A stretch of DNA of 64,000 nucleotides from Rhodocyclaceae bacterium (GCA_006218025.1 VBWA01000006.1:62001-126000); one strand, 5' to 3'. Shown: positions 46,383-56,267, numbered from the stretch's first letter. Program-made: numbers and translations. Notes: generated from the sequence alone by a model not told the origin.

Positions 46383-48275
46383 ATGGAATTCAAGAATCCC
46401 CAGGAGGAACTCGAGCGCTTCCGTTCGCGACTGGCCGTGGCGGGCGGCTTCGTGCTGGTCTGCTTCACCCTGTTGTTCATCCGCTTCGTCTGGCTGCAGG
46501 TCGTCCAGCACGACTATTACCAGACCCGCGCCGAGGACAACCGCATTTCGCTGGTGCCCATCGTGCCCAACCGGGGCCTGATCCTCGACCGCAATGGGGT
46601 GGTGCTGGCACGCAATTACTCGGCCTACACGCTGGAAATCACGCCCTCCAAGGCGCGCGACCTGGAACAGATCATCGACGGTCTGGCCGCAATCATCGAC
46701 ATCCAGCCCAAGGACCGCAAGCGCTTCAGGAAGCTGCTGGAAGAAAGCCGCAACTTCGAGTCGCTGCCGATCAGAACCCGGCTGACGGACGAGGAAGTGG
46801 CCAAGTTCATCGCCCACCGCTTCCGTTTCCCCGGCGTCGACATCAAGGCGCGCCTGTTCCGCCAGTATCCGGGCGGCGCTTTCGCCTCGCACATGCTGGG
46901 CTACATCGGTCGCGTCAATGACCGCGATCTGGAAAAGATCGAGGAAAAGGAACAGGACGCGAACTATCGCGGCACCGAGCACTTCGGCAAGACCGGCCTG
47001 GAGCAGCGTTACGAGTTCGACCTGCATGGCGGTACCGGCTTCGAGCAGGTGGAGGTCGATGCCGGCGGCCGCGCGGTGCGCACGCTGGCCCGCACTGCAC
47101 CGGTCGCCGGCAACAACCTGACGCTGACCGTGGATGTCGAATTGCAGCGCATCGCCGAGCAGGCCTTCGGCGACCGCAAGGGCGCGCTGGTCGCCATCGA
47201 GCCGGCCACCGGCGGCATTCTGGCGCTGGTCGCGGTGCCCAACTACGATCCCAACCTGTTCGTCGATGGCATCGACACGCAGAACTGGAAGGAGCTCAAC
47301 GAATCGCCCGACAAACCGATGGTGAACCGCGCGCTGAATGGCGCCTACCCGCCGGGCTCCACCTTCAAGCCCTTCATGGCGCTGGCCGCCCTGACCCTGG
47401 GCAAGCGCCGTCCCGAGCAACAGATTTCTGACCCCGGCTTCTTCAACTTCGGCGGCCACCACTTCCGCGACGACAAGAAGGGTGGCCACGGCATGGTGGA
47501 TATGTACAAATCCATCGTGCATTCCTGCGATACCTACTACTACATGCTGGCCAACGACATGGGGATAGACAACATCTCCAGCTTCATGGGCCAGCTCGGC
47601 CTCGGCAGCCGCACCGGGATCGATATCGACGGCGAATCGGAAGGCGTGCTGCCTTCGCAGGAGTGGAAGCGAAAGCGCTTCAAGAAGCCGGAGCAGCAGA
47701 AATGGTATGCCGGCGAAACCATTTCCATCGGCATCGGTCAGGGCTACAACGCCTATACGCCGATCCAGCTGGCGCAAGCCACGGCGATTGTGGCCAACAA
47801 CGGCGTGGTGTTTCGACCGCATCTGGTGAAGTTCATCACCGACACCAGGACAGGAAACCGGACCCTGATCGAGCCGCAGCCGACACGCAACCTGGGACTC
47901 AAGGCGGAACATGTCGAGGTGATCCGCAACGCCATGGTCGGCGTGAACAAGGAAGGCACCGGCGCCCGCGCATTCGCCGGCGCCGAGTATGTTTCCGCCG
48001 GCAAGACCGGCACCGCCCAGGTGTATTCGCTCAAAGGCGCGGAGTACAAGGCGGGTACGGTCAAGAAGGAGTTGCGCGACCACGCCCTGTTCATCGCTTT
48101 CGCCCCCGCCGACGCGCCAACTATTGCCCTGGCGGTGCTGGTGGAGAACGGCGGCTTCGGTGCCCAGGCCGCGGCGCCGATCGCGCGCCAGGTGCTCGAC
48201 TACTATCTGCTCGGCAAGCGCCCCAAGGCGCCCGCGCCGGTTGACGAAGCGGCTGTGGAAGAGGACGAGGAATGA
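46383..48275 (+). CDS. mrdA: peptidoglycan transpeptidase PBP2
   Basis: 630 residues. Class B penicillin-binding protein of the elongasome. Membrane anchor at about 20-40, pedestal domain, then transpeptidase motifs PPGSTFKPF (SxxK), SCDTYYY (SxN position) and KTGTAQ. The ATG overlaps the end of a repeat and has no obvious Shine-Dalgarno. It overlaps rodA by 4 bases. Confidence 0.96.
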   Translation: MEFKNPQEELERFRSRLAVAGGFVLVCFTLLFIRFVWLQVVQHDYYQTRAEDNRISLVPIVPNRGLILDRNGVVLARNYSAYTLEITPSKARDLEQIIDGLAAIIDIQPKDRKRFRKLLEESRNFESLPIRTRLTDEEVAKFIAHRFRFPGVDIKARLFRQYPGGAFASHMLGYIGRVNDRDLEKIEEKEQDANYRGTEHFGKTGLEQRYEFDLHGGTGFEQVEVDAGGRAVRTLARTAPVAGNNLTLTVDVELQRIAEQAFGDRKGALVAIEPATGGILALVAVPNYDPNLFVDGIDTQNWKELNESPDKPMVNRALNGAYPPGSTFKPFMALAALTLGKRRPEQQISDPGFFNFGGHHFRDDKKGGHGMVDMYKSIVHSCDTYYYMLANDMGIDNISSFMGQLGLGSRTGIDIDGESEGVLPSQEWKRKRFKKPEQQKWYAGETISIGIGQGYNAYTPIQLAQATAIVANNGVVFRPHLVKFITDTRTGNRTLIEPQPTRNLGLKAEHVEVIRNAMVGVNKEGTGARAFAGAEYVSAGKTGTAQVYSLKGAEYKAGTVKKELRDHALFIAFAPADAPTIALAVLVENGGFGAQAAAPIARQVLDYYLLGKRPKAPAPVDEAAVEEDEE

Positions 48276-49381
48276 ATCCCGGACTGGGTCTCGGCATGAT
48301 TCGCAACCTGGTGCAGCGACTGATCGCGCCGATCGACGGGCCGTTGATGGCAATCGCCGGACTGCTGCTGCTGCTGGCCGTCGGCGTGATGGGCAGCGCT
48401 TCGCCGGAACGACTCAACGCGCAGTTGCTCAATGTCGCCGTTGCCCTGGTGGTGATGCGAGTCGTGGCCCAGGTTCCGCCGCAGCGCCTGATGCATCTGG
48501 CGGTGCCGGTGTATCTGGTCGGCATCTTGCTGCTGATCGCCGTCGCCCTGTTCGGCGACGTCTCCAAGGGGGCGCGACGCTGGCTCAATCTCGGCTTCAT
48601 GCGCGCGCAGCCCTCCGAACTGATGAAGATCGCCATGCCGCTGCTGCTCGCCTGGTACTTCCAGCAGCGCGAAGCCATGCCGCGCCTGCGCGACTATGCC
48701 ATCGCGGCCGTGTTGCTGCTGCTGCCGGTGGCGCTCATCGCGCGCCAGCCGGATCTGGGCACCGCCATCCTGGTTCTGGCGGCCGGTTTCTATGTGATCT
48801 TTTTTGCCGGGCTGTCGTGGAAGATTCTGGTCGGCATGGCTGTCGCCGCCGCCGCCGCCGCGCCGCTGGCGTGGAATCTGCTGCACGATTACCAGAGAAA
48901 TCGCATCATCACCCTCTTCGATCCGGAGAAGGATCCGCTGGGCAAGGGCTTCCACATCATCCAGTCGACCATCGCCATCGGCTCCGGCGGCATCTTCGGC
49001 AAAGGTTGGCGGGCCGGCACGCAGGCACAGCTGGAATTCATCCCCGAACGCCATACCGACTTCATCTTTGCCGTGTTCTCCGAGGAGTTCGGCCTGTTCG
49101 GCAATCTGGTGCTGCTCGGGCTCTACGCAATGCTGATCGGGCGCGGACTGATGATTGCGGCGAATGCGGCGACGCTGTTTTCGCGCCTGCTGGCCGGTGC
49201 CGTCACCATGATCTTCTTCACCTACGCCTTCGTCAATATGGGCATGGTCTCCGGCATCCTGCCGGTGGTCGGCGTCCCGCTGCCCCTGGTCAGTTATGGC
49301 GGCACGGCGCTGGTGACGCTGTTCATCGGCATCGGCATTCTGATGTCGATTCACGGCAATCGCATGCTGGTGCAGAAGTGA
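48272..49381 (+). CDS. rodA: peptidoglycan glycosyltransferase RodA
   Basis: 369 residues, ten membrane segments of the SEDS family. ARRWLNLGFMRAQPSELMKI, RQPDLGTAILVL with the catalytic-type Asp region, PERHTDFIFAVFSEEFG and the terminal GVPLPLVSYGGTALV are diagnostic. It works with PBP2 encoded just upstream. Confidence 0.96.
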   Translation: MNPGLGLGMIRNLVQRLIAPIDGPLMAIAGLLLLLAVGVMGSASPERLNAQLLNVAVALVVMRVVAQVPPQRLMHLAVPVYLVGILLLIAVALFGDVSKGARRWLNLGFMRAQPSELMKIAMPLLLAWYFQQREAMPRLRDYAIAAVLLLLPVALIARQPDLGTAILVLAAGFYVIFFAGLSWKILVGMAVAAAAAAPLAWNLLHDYQRNRIITLFDPEKDPLGKGFHIIQSTIAIGSGGIFGKGWRAGTQAQLEFIPERHTDFIFAVFSEEFGLFGNLVLLGLYAMLIGRGLMIAANAATLFSRLLAGAVTMIFFTYAFVNMGMVSGILPVVGVPLPLVSYGGTALVTLFIGIGILMSIHGNRMLVQK

Positions 49382-49384
49382 TTG

Positions 49385-49507
49385 GTAACGCTCATGGCAC
49401 CGAGCGCCATCCGCGGCAGTGAAACACGCGAAAGGCTAATTATTCGCCCGCCCCCCTTCCCCCCTCACGGGGGGTTACTAATCGGCGCGCTACGCGCGTT
49501 TATCACA
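49385..49507 (-). repeat. repeat downstream of rodA, right member of the inverted pair
   Basis: On the minus strand it reads TGTGATAAACGCGCGTAGCG, GCCGATTAGTAACCCCCC, and ends TGGCGCTCGGTGCCATGAGC. Matches 46181-46380 at both ends in opposite orientation. Confidence 0.75.
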
Positions 49508-49523
49508 AAGGTCTTCGAACAAG

Positions 49524-50552
49524 GTGTTTCACGTTAGACGCTTTCGGCGCAAAGACGCCAAGGAATTCACGGCAGCGAGTTGCCTACTGCTGCCGTTGTT
49601 CCTCGCCGCCTGCGGCACTCAGACGCCGCGCCCGGTCATCGACCGGGCCGAGACACCCGCAGTCGCCGTACCGCCAGCGCCGACTTTCAAGAGCGAGGCA
49701 AAGAAGCCGGCGCCCGCCATCAAGTACAGCGGCGGCTTCTACAAGGACGACGGCCCCGGCGACAAAGTGCCGGAAGACATCGAGGCCATTCCCGACGCGA
49801 TACCGAAGTTCGAGCCGCTGCACCGTTTCGCCAACAATCCGTATTCGGTGTTGGGGCGCGACTACGTTCCGCTGCGCGACATCCGGCCCTACAAGGCGCG
49901 TGGCATCGGCAGCTGGTACGGCCGCAAGTTTCACGGGCAGAAGACCTCCAGCGGCGAGCCCTACGACATGTACGGCATGACCGCGGCCCATCCGACCCTG
50001 CCGATCCCATCGTATGTGCGCGTCAGCAATCCGGCCAACGGCAAATCGGTGGTGGTGCGCGTCAATGATCGCGGCCCCTTCCACTCCGGTCGGCTGATCG
50101 ATCTGTCGTGGACGGCGGCGTACAAGCTGGGCTATATCGGCACAGGCAGCACCGTGGTCGAGGTCGAGACCGTGTTGCCTGGGCAGGCGCTCGCCGTCGC
50201 CGCCCCGCAAAGCGGGAATCCCGGCATGCAGAGCCAAGCAGCGCCGACTGTTGAAGACGACCCGATTGCGAAAATGGCCGCGACAGAACCCGAACCGCCG
50301 CTGCCGCAGGTGCAGGACGCGCGCGGCCACTTCCTGCAGCTCGGCGCTTTCAGCAACCGCGACAATGCCGAGGCGCTGCGCGCGCGGCTCGCCCGCGAAC
50401 TCGGAAATCTGGCCGAAAAGCTGGTGGTCCAGTCGGCCGGCAAGCTGTTCCGCGTCCAGCTCGGACCGTGGCCGGACGCCGCCGCTGCGCAGCTGGCGGG
50501 CGGGCGCCTGCGCGAAAGTTTCGGCATGACAGCGGTGGTCGTGCAGCGTTAG
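49524..50552 (+). CDS. rlpA: RlpA-like lytic transglycosylase lipoprotein with SPOR domain
   Basis: 342 residues. Lipobox FLAAC (cysteine about residue 30), a variable linker, the double-psi barrel RlpA domain (GIGSWYGRKFHGQKTSSGEP, RVNDRGPFHSGRLIDLS) and a C-terminal SPOR domain (GHFLQLGAFSNRDNAEALRA) that binds denuded septal glycan. GTG start 49524. Two repeat copies fall in the linkers (49665 and 50207), encoding AVPPAPTF and APQSGNPG...AAPT. Confidence 0.93.
   Translation: MFHVRRFRRKDAKEFTAASCLLLPLFLAACGTQTPRPVIDRAETPAVAVPPAPTFKSEAKKPAPAIKYSGGFYKDDGPGDKVPEDIEAIPDAIPKFEPLHRFANNPYSVLGRDYVPLRDIRPYKARGIGSWYGRKFHGQKTSSGEPYDMYGMTAAHPTLPIPSYVRVSNPANGKSVVVRVNDRGPFHSGRLIDLSWTAAYKLGYIGTGSTVVEVETVLPGQALAVAAPQSGNPGMQSQAAPTVEDDPIAKMAATEPEPPLPQVQDARGHFLQLGAFSNRDNAEALRARLARELGNLAEKLVVQSAGKLFRVQLGPWPDAAAAQLAGGRLRESFGMTAVVVQR
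49665..49687 (+). repeat. 23-base dispersed repeat, copy I
   Basis: GCCGTACCG then CCAGCGCCGACTTT. Sense strand, N-terminal linker of rlpA. Confidence 0.7.
50207..50250 (+). repeat. CCCGC-AAGCGGG repeat joined to a partial 23-base repeat (copy J)
   Basis: CCCCGCAAAGCGGGAATCCC then GGCATGCAGAGCCAAG and CAGCGCCGACTGT. Lies in the linker before the SPOR domain of rlpA. Confidence 0.55.
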
Positions 50553-50614
50553 CTGCGCAGGGCCAGTCGCCCGGGCCGTCTATAATCCATTTTCTTTTCA
50601 ATCACCATTTGCCG

Positions 50615-51757
50615 ATGCGATTTCTTGCCTTTTTCCTGGCGCTGCTGCCCCTTGCCGCCAGCTACGCCCAGCCGATTCCCGCGCCCACCGCCGTACCTGA
50701 AATCGGCGCACGGGCCTGGATTCTGATGGACTACGCGACCGGCCAGGTGCTGGCCTCACACGAGGCCGACACGCGACTGGAGCCGGCTTCCCTGACCAAG
50801 GTCATGACCACCTATCTGGTGGCCGACGCCTTGGCGCAGAAGACGCTGTCTCTGCAACAGCCGGTCACCGTTTCCGAGCGCGCCTGGCGCACCCAGGGCT
50901 CGCGCAGTTTCGTCCCGGTGAACAAGGGCGTCAGCGTCGACGAGCTGTTCAAGGGCATGGTGATCCAGTCCGGCAACGACGCCTCGGTGGCACTGGCGGA
51001 AGCCATCGGCGGCAGCGAGGACGCCTTCGCGGCGATGATGAACCGCACCGCGCAGCGCATGGGATTGAAGGACACGAACTTCCTCAACGCCAGCGGCTAC
51101 TTCGAAGGGCCGGCGCCGAACCACTATTCCACCGCGCGCGACCTGGCCCGGCTGGCCGCCGCGCTGATGCGCGACCATCCGGAAACCCACGCCCTGCACG
51201 CCACCAGGGAATACACCTACAACGGCATCCGCCAGTACAACCGCAACCGCCTGCTGTGGGCCGATCCGACCGTGGATGGATTGAAGACGGGGCACTCCAA
51301 TGCGGCCGGCTTCTGCCTGATCGCTACCGCCAAACGCGGCCCGCGGCGCCTGATTTCCGTCGTGCTCGGCACCGCTTCGGAAGAAGCCCGCGCCCGCGAT
51401 TCGCTGAACCTGCTCAACTGGGGCTTCACCGGATTCGATGCAGTAAAACTCTACGACAAGGGGCAGGCCATTTCGCAACTCAAAGTGTTCAAGGGCGCGC
51501 AAAACCTGGTCGGCGCGGGGTTCGCCGAGGATTTCGTGGTCTCGGTGCCGCGCGGCATGGCCGACAAGCTTTCGGTGCAACTGGTCAGCCGGCAGCCATT
51601 GATCGCGCCTGTGGCGGCGGGCGCCGCGGTCGGCACGCTCAAGCTCTCGGTGGGGGGGCAGCCCTGGGGCGAGTATCCGGTCGTCGCACAAAACGCCGTT
51701 CCCGTGGCCGGCTTCTTCGGCCGCCTGTGGGACGACCTGCGGTTGTTCTTCCAATGA
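50615..51757 (+). CDS. dacC: D-alanyl-D-alanine carboxypeptidase (PBP5/6 type)
   Basis: 380 residues with a signal peptide (cleavage after SYAQ). Motifs: ASLTKVMT (SxxK), QSGNDASVAL (SxN), GLKTGHSN (KTG), and a C-terminal beta-domain with an amphipathic membrane-binding end. Trims peptidoglycan pentapeptides. The symbol could equally be dacA. TATAAT at 50581 may be its -10 box, without a good -35. It overlaps dat by 4 bases. Confidence 0.93.
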   Translation: MRFLAFFLALLPLAASYAQPIPAPTAVPEIGARAWILMDYATGQVLASHEADTRLEPASLTKVMTTYLVADALAQKTLSLQQPVTVSERAWRTQGSRSFVPVNKGVSVDELFKGMVIQSGNDASVALAEAIGGSEDAFAAMMNRTAQRMGLKDTNFLNASGYFEGPAPNHYSTARDLARLAAALMRDHPETHALHATREYTYNGIRQYNRNRLLWADPTVDGLKTGHSNAAGFCLIATAKRGPRRLISVVLGTASEEARARDSLNLLNWGFTGFDAVKLYDKGQAISQLKVFKGAQNLVGAGFAEDFVVSVPRGMADKLSVQLVSRQPLIAPVAAGAAVGTLKLSVGGQPWGEYPVVAQNAVPVAGFFGRLWDDLRLFFQ

Positions 51758-52638
51758 CGGCGAGGGTCTTTCTCAACGGGCAATGGCTGGCGGCGGAAGA
51801 CGCGCGCGTTTCGGTCATGGATCGCGGCTTTCTGTTCGGCGACGGCGTCTATGAAGTGATCCCCGTGTATTCGCGCCAGCCTTTCCGCCTCGAACAGCAT
51901 CTGGCGCGCCTGCAGCACAGCCTCGACGGCATCCAGCTGGCCAACCCGTATCGGCTGGACGAGTGGATCGGATTCGTCACGCAGCTGGCCGGCGAAGCCG
52001 AGTGGGAAGACCAGTCGATCTACATCCAGGTCACGCGCGGACCGATGGCCGTGCGCAACCACGCCTTCCCGAAAGAGATCACGCCCACCGCAGTGATCCT
52101 CGCGGAAGTGATGAACACGCCGCCGGCGAATCAGCGCGAGCAGGGCATCGCCGCCGTCTCCGCGGCCGACATCCGCTGGCTGCGCTGTGATCTGAAGACC
52201 ACGTCGCTGCTGGCCAACTGCCTGTTGCGCCAGCTCGCGGTATCCGCCGGCTGCGTCGAAACCGTGTTGTTCCGCGACGGCTTTCTCACCGAAGGTTCCG
52301 CCTCATCCATCTTCGTGGTGAAGAACGGCGTGCTGCTGGCGCCGATGAAGAACCACCTGATGCTGCCCGGCATCACCTACGACGTCGTGCTCGAACTCGC
52401 CGCGCGACATGGCCTGCCGCATGAGGTGCGCGACATCACCGAAGCCGAAACCCGCAATGCCGACGAGCTGTGGATGTGTTCCTCGACCAAGGAAGTGCTG
52501 CCCATCGTCACGCTCGACGGCCGCAAAGTTCCCAACGGGACGCAGAGCGCTGGCGCTGGCGGTACGCCGGGCCCGGTGTTCGCGCAGATGTACGCCTGGT
52601 ATCAGGAGTTCAAGGCGACCGTGATGCGGGCAGGGTGA
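51754..52638 (+). CDS. dat: D-amino acid aminotransferase
   Basis: 294 residues, class IV PLP aminotransferase. DRGFLFGDGVYEVIPVY at the start, PLP lysine in CDLKTTSLLANCLLRQ, EGSASSIFVV for the phosphate. The order dacC-dat-ybeD-lipB supports D-alanine/D-glutamate transamination in wall metabolism. A stretch TQSAGAGGTP near the C-terminus is extra to the family and matches a variant of the 23-base repeat (52546). Confidence 0.9.
   Translation: MTARVFLNGQWLAAEDARVSVMDRGFLFGDGVYEVIPVYSRQPFRLEQHLARLQHSLDGIQLANPYRLDEWIGFVTQLAGEAEWEDQSIYIQVTRGPMAVRNHAFPKEITPTAVILAEVMNTPPANQREQGIAAVSAADIRWLRCDLKTTSLLANCLLRQLAVSAGCVETVLFRDGFLTEGSASSIFVVKNGVLLAPMKNHLMLPGITYDVVLELAARHGLPHEVRDITEAETRNADELWMCSSTKEVLPIVTLDGRKVPNGTQSAGAGGTPGPVFAQMYAWYQEFKATVMRAG
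52546..52568 (-). repeat. variant copy of the 23-base dispersed repeat
   Basis: On the minus strand GGCGTACCG then CCAGCGCCAGCGCT; the first 17 bases match copy I but for one. Encodes part of SAGAGGTP in dat. Confidence 0.5.
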
Positions 52639-52901
52639 TGGAAAAGGCGTCGCTGATCGAGTTCCCCTGCGACTTTCCCCTGAAGATCATGGGAGCGACG
52701 GACGCGGGGTTTGCCCAGGCCATCGTCGAGGTGGTCCTGAAGCACGCACCGGAATTCGATCCCGCCTCGGTCGAGATGCGTCCCTCCAAGGCCGGCAACT
52801 ATTTGTCTCTGACCTGCACAGTCCGCGCCGTATCACAGCAGCAGCTCGACGCGCTCTACCGCGAGCTGACCGCGCATCCGATGGTGAAAGTCGTGTTGTG
52901 A
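52638..52901 (+). CDS. ybeD: YbeD family regulator (DUF493)
   Basis: 87-residue ACT-like protein: [21 protein letters not shown] and [20 protein letters not shown]. Usually found before lipB. Its exact role is unsettled. ATG 52638 shares one base with the dat stop. Confidence 0.93.
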   Translation: MEKASLIEFPCDFPLKIMGATDAGFAQAIVEVVLKHAPEFDPASVEMRPSKAGNYLSLTCTVRAVSQQQLDALYRELTAHPMVKVVL

Positions 52902-52912
52902 GCGGCGTAGCA

Positions 52913-52980
52913 GGGGCCCCGCAAGGCGGGGATGCGTGCCAGGCGAGCGGCACTGCGAGCCGACAGGAAGGCCCGTCCAG
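52913..52980 (+). repeat. CCCGC-AAGCGGG type repeat between ybeD and lipB
   Basis: GGCCCCGCAAGGCGGGGATG then CGTGCCAGGCGAGCGGCACT and further GC-rich inverted segments. Related in its start to 33185 and 50207. Confidence 0.45.
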
Positions 52981-53007
52981 CGGCACTGGCGATGCGGAGG
53001 CGAGGCT

Positions 53008-53613
53008 GTGATCGTCCGCCACCTGGGCCGCGTGGACTACGCGGCGACCTTCGCCGCGATGCAGGAATTCACCGCCGCGCGCGACGAAGACACGCCCGAC
53101 GAACTCTGGATCTGCGAACACCCGCCGGTATTCACGCAAGGCCTGTCGGGCAAGCCCGAGCACCTGCTCAAGGACATCGGCATTCCCGTGGTGCAGATCG
53201 ATCGCGGCGGCCAGATCACCTATCACGGCCCCGGCCAGGTCGTCGCCTATCTGCTGCTCGATCTGCGCCGGCGCGAACTCACGGTGCGCGGCCTCGTCAA
53301 TCGCATCGAGCAGGCCGTGATCGACCTGCTGGCCGGCTACGGCCTCACGGCGGCGCGCCTTGCCGGCGCCCCCGGCGTCTATGTCGGCAAGGCCAAGATC
53401 GCGGCGCTCGGCCTGCGCATCAAGCATGGCTGCAGCTATCACGGCGTCTCGCTCAACGTCGACATGGATCTGGGGCCCTACAGCGCGATCAACCCTTGCG
53501 GCTACGAGGGCATGGCGGTAACGCAACTGCGCGATCTTGCCGCCGAGTGGGATACTGCGAAGGTGGGTGAGGCTCTCGCGCAGCATCTGGCCCGGCAACT
53601 GGACGAAAAGTAA
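53008..53613 (+). CDS. lipB: octanoyltransferase LipB
   Basis: 201 residues from GTG 53008. Moves octanoyl groups from acyl carrier protein to lipoyl domains. [20 protein letters not shown], the catalytic lysine in [12 protein letters not shown] and cysteine in INPCGYEGM. An upstream in-frame ATG at 52936 falls in the repeat and is unlikely. Feeds lipA, whose ATG overlaps. The GcvH-like protein at 7597 is a possible extra substrate. Confidence 0.95.
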   Translation: MIVRHLGRVDYAATFAAMQEFTAARDEDTPDELWICEHPPVFTQGLSGKPEHLLKDIGIPVVQIDRGGQITYHGPGQVVAYLLLDLRRRELTVRGLVNRIEQAVIDLLAGYGLTAARLAGAPGVYVGKAKIAALGLRIKHGCSYHGVSLNVDMDLGPYSAINPCGYEGMAVTQLRDLAAEWDTAKVGEALAQHLARQLDEK

Positions 53614-54548
53614 TGACGACGAAGCAAAAAGGCGAAGCCAAGACTGCCCGCATCCCGATCAAGATCGTGCCGGCGACGACCGTGCTGAAAAAGCCGGACT
53701 GGATTCGCGTCAAGGCCGGCAGCAGCGCGGGCCGCTTCGGCGAGATCAAGCAGATCCTGCGCGAACACCATCTGCACACCGTGTGCGAGGAAGCCACCTG
53801 CCCCAACATCGGCGAGTGCTTCGGCAATGGCACGGCCACCTTCATGATTCTCGGCGACCTGTGTACCCGGCGCTGCCCCTTCTGCGACGTCGGCCACGGC
53901 AAGCCGCTGCCGCCGGATGCCGAGGAACCCGAGAAGCTCGCCCGCACCATCGCGGCGATGAAGCTCAAGTACGTGGTGATCACCAGTGTCGACCGCGACG
54001 ATCTGCGCGACGGTGGGGCGCAGCACTTTGCCGACTGCATCGCGAAAGTACGCAAGCTGTCGCCGGGCACGAAGATCGAAGTGCTGGTGCCGGACTTTCG
54101 CGGCCGCCTCGACGTCGCGCTCGACATCCTCGCCCGGAGCCCGCCGGACGTGTTCAACCACAACATGGAAACCGTGCCGCGTCTCTACAAGCAGGCGCGC
54201 CCCGGCGCCGACTACGAAAATTCCCTGCAACTGCTGAAGGCGTTCAAGGCGCTGCGGCCGGGCATCGCCACCAAGTCGGGCCTGATGGTCGGCCTCGGCG
54301 AAACCGACGAGGAAATCCTCGACACCCTGCGCGACCTGCGCGCACACGACGTCGAAATGCTCACCATCGGCCAGTACCTTGCGCCCTCGGGACATCACCT
54401 GCCGGTGCTGCGCTACGTGCATCCCGACACCTTCGCCATGTACGCGCGCGAAGCCGAAGCCATGGGTTTCACCCACGCCGCCTCGGCACCGCTGGTCCGT
54501 TCCAGCTATCATGCCGACCTGCAGGCACATGGCGCCGGCGTGACCTGA
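53613..54548 (+). CDS. lipA: lipoyl synthase LipA
   Basis: 311-residue radical SAM enzyme that inserts two sulfurs into octanoyl-lysine. The auxiliary cluster is [12 protein letters not shown] and the radical SAM motif [10 protein letters not shown]; the terminal RSSYHAD is conserved. One base shared with lipB. Confidence 0.97.
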   Translation: MTTKQKGEAKTARIPIKIVPATTVLKKPDWIRVKAGSSAGRFGEIKQILREHHLHTVCEEATCPNIGECFGNGTATFMILGDLCTRRCPFCDVGHGKPLPPDAEEPEKLARTIAAMKLKYVVITSVDRDDLRDGGAQHFADCIAKVRKLSPGTKIEVLVPDFRGRLDVALDILARSPPDVFNHNMETVPRLYKQARPGADYENSLQLLKAFKALRPGIATKSGLMVGLGETDEEILDTLRDLRAHDVEMLTIGQYLAPSGHHLPVLRYVHPDTFAMYAREAEAMGFTHAASAPLVRSSYHADLQAHGAGVT

Positions 54549-54580
54549 CATCTACTACAAAAACCCGAGGAGATCAGAAA

Positions 54581-56251
54581 ATGGACAAGCTGTGGCTGAA
54601 GCAGTATCCCGCCGGCGTGCCTGCCGAAATCGACGTCAACCAATACGAAACCGTCTCGCAGGTACTCGAAGAGTCGATGAAGAAATACGCCGCGCGTACG
54701 GCATTCGTCTGCATGGGCAAGTCGATCACCTATGGCCAGCTCGACACGCTGTCGCGCAACCTCGGCGCATGGCTGCAGTCGCGCGGGCTGGCTCCCGGCG
54801 CGCGTGTCGCGCTGATGATGCCGAACATCATGCAATACCCGGTCTGCGTCGCGGCGGTGCTGCGCGCCGGCTACGTCGTGGTGAATATCAATCCGCTGTA
54901 CACGCCGCGCGAACTCGAGCACCAGCTCAAGGACAGCGGCGCCGAGGCGATCGTCATTATCGAGAACTTCGCCACGACGCTGGAGAAGGTCATCGCCAAC
55001 ACGCCGGTAAAGCACGTAGTGGTGGCCGCCATGGGCGATTTGCTGGGCGGGTTCAAGGGCACGCTGGTCAATTTCGTTGTGCGCAAGGTGAAGAAGATGG
55101 TGCCCGACTTCTCGCTGTCGGGCTCGCTGCGATTCAACGATGCGGTGGCGCAAGGCGCGGGCATGAATCTGAAGCCTGCGACGCGGACGCGCGAGGACGT
55201 CGCCTTTCTGCAATACACGGGCGGCACCACCGGCGTGTCGAAGGGGGCCACGCTGCTAAATCGCAACATCGTCGCCAACATGCTGCAGGTCGAGGCCTGG
55301 ATGCAGCCGGCGATCAACACCCATACCGACGAACAGAACAACTTCGTCTGCGCGCTGCCGCTGTATCACATCTTCGCGCTGACCGTCTGCAACATGATCG
55401 GCATGCGCACGGGTTCCTGCAACCTGCTGATTCCCAATCCGCGCGACATACCCGGCTTCGTCAAGGAGCTGTCGACCTTCAAGTTCAACGTCTTCCCCTG
55501 CCTCAACACGCTGTTCAATGCGCTGGCACATAACCCGGAATTCTCCAAGCTGGACTTCTCCAGCCTGAAGATCAGCCTCGGCGGCGGCATGGCGACCCAG
55601 CGCGCGGTCGCCGAGAAGTGGACCGCGATTACAGGCAGCACGATCGTCGAAGGCTACGGCCTGTCGGAAACCTCGCCGGTCGCCACTTGCAACGTGTCCA
55701 ACCTCAAGGGCTTCACCGGCACTATCGGTTTGCCGGTGTCATCGACCGAAATCGTCATCCGCGACGAGGACGGCAAGGACCTGCCGCTCGGCGAAGCCGG
55801 CGAGATCTGCATTCGCGGGCCGCAGGTGATGGCCGGCTACTGGAACCGGGCGGACGAAACGGCCAAGGTCATGACCGACGACGGCTTCTTCAAGTCCGGC
55901 GACATCGGCATCATGGACGAGACCGGCGCGACCCGCATCGTCGATCGCAAGAAGGACATGGTGCTGGTCTCGGGCTTCAACGTCTATCCGAGCGAGATCG
56001 AGGAAGTCGTCATGAATTGCCCCGGCGTGCTCGAAGCCGCCGCGATCGGCGTGCCCGACGAACATTCGGGCGAAGTCGTCAAGCTGTTCATCGTCAGGAA
56101 GGACCCGGCGCTTACCGAGAGCGCCGTGCAGGACTTCCTCAAGGACCAGCTGACCGGCTACAAGCGGCCGAAATACATCGAGTTCCGCACCGATCTGCCG
56201 AAGACGCCGGTGGGCAAGATCCTGCGCCGCGAACTGCGACCCAAGAGCTGA
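54581..56251 (+). CDS. fadD: long-chain fatty acid-CoA ligase
   Basis: 556 residues. AMP-forming ligase: P-loop YTGGTTGVSKGATL, VEGYGLSETSPV, GDIGIMDETGATRIVDRKKD and the terminal PKTPVGKILRREL lysine motif. Start ATG 54581 has a GAGGAGA site; a longer frame from 53537 is a shadow of lipA. 32 bases after lipA. Confidence 0.95.
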   Translation: MDKLWLKQYPAGVPAEIDVNQYETVSQVLEESMKKYAARTAFVCMGKSITYGQLDTLSRNLGAWLQSRGLAPGARVALMMPNIMQYPVCVAAVLRAGYVVVNINPLYTPRELEHQLKDSGAEAIVIIENFATTLEKVIANTPVKHVVVAAMGDLLGGFKGTLVNFVVRKVKKMVPDFSLSGSLRFNDAVAQGAGMNLKPATRTREDVAFLQYTGGTTGVSKGATLLNRNIVANMLQVEAWMQPAINTHTDEQNNFVCALPLYHIFALTVCNMIGMRTGSCNLLIPNPRDIPGFVKELSTFKFNVFPCLNTLFNALAHNPEFSKLDFSSLKISLGGGMATQRAVAEKWTAITGSTIVEGYGLSETSPVATCNVSNLKGFTGTIGLPVSSTEIVIRDEDGKDLPLGEAGEICIRGPQVMAGYWNRADETAKVMTDDGFFKSGDIGIMDETGATRIVDRKKDMVLVSGFNVYPSEIEEVVMNCPGVLEAAAIGVPDEHSGEVVKLFIVRKDPALTESAVQDFLKDQLTGYKRPKYIEFRTDLPKTPVGKILRRELRPKS

Positions 56252-56267
56252 CGAGGGAGATCCTGAC

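Noticed and set aside
50581-50586. Sigma-70 promoter for dacC
   Set aside because: TATAAT is present but no acceptable -35 lies at 16-18 bases, so it is only mentioned in the gene entry.
53537-54580. N-terminal extension of the fatty acid-CoA ligase
   Set aside because: The extra codons overlap lipB and lipA; ATG 54581 has a ribosome site and the family N-terminus.
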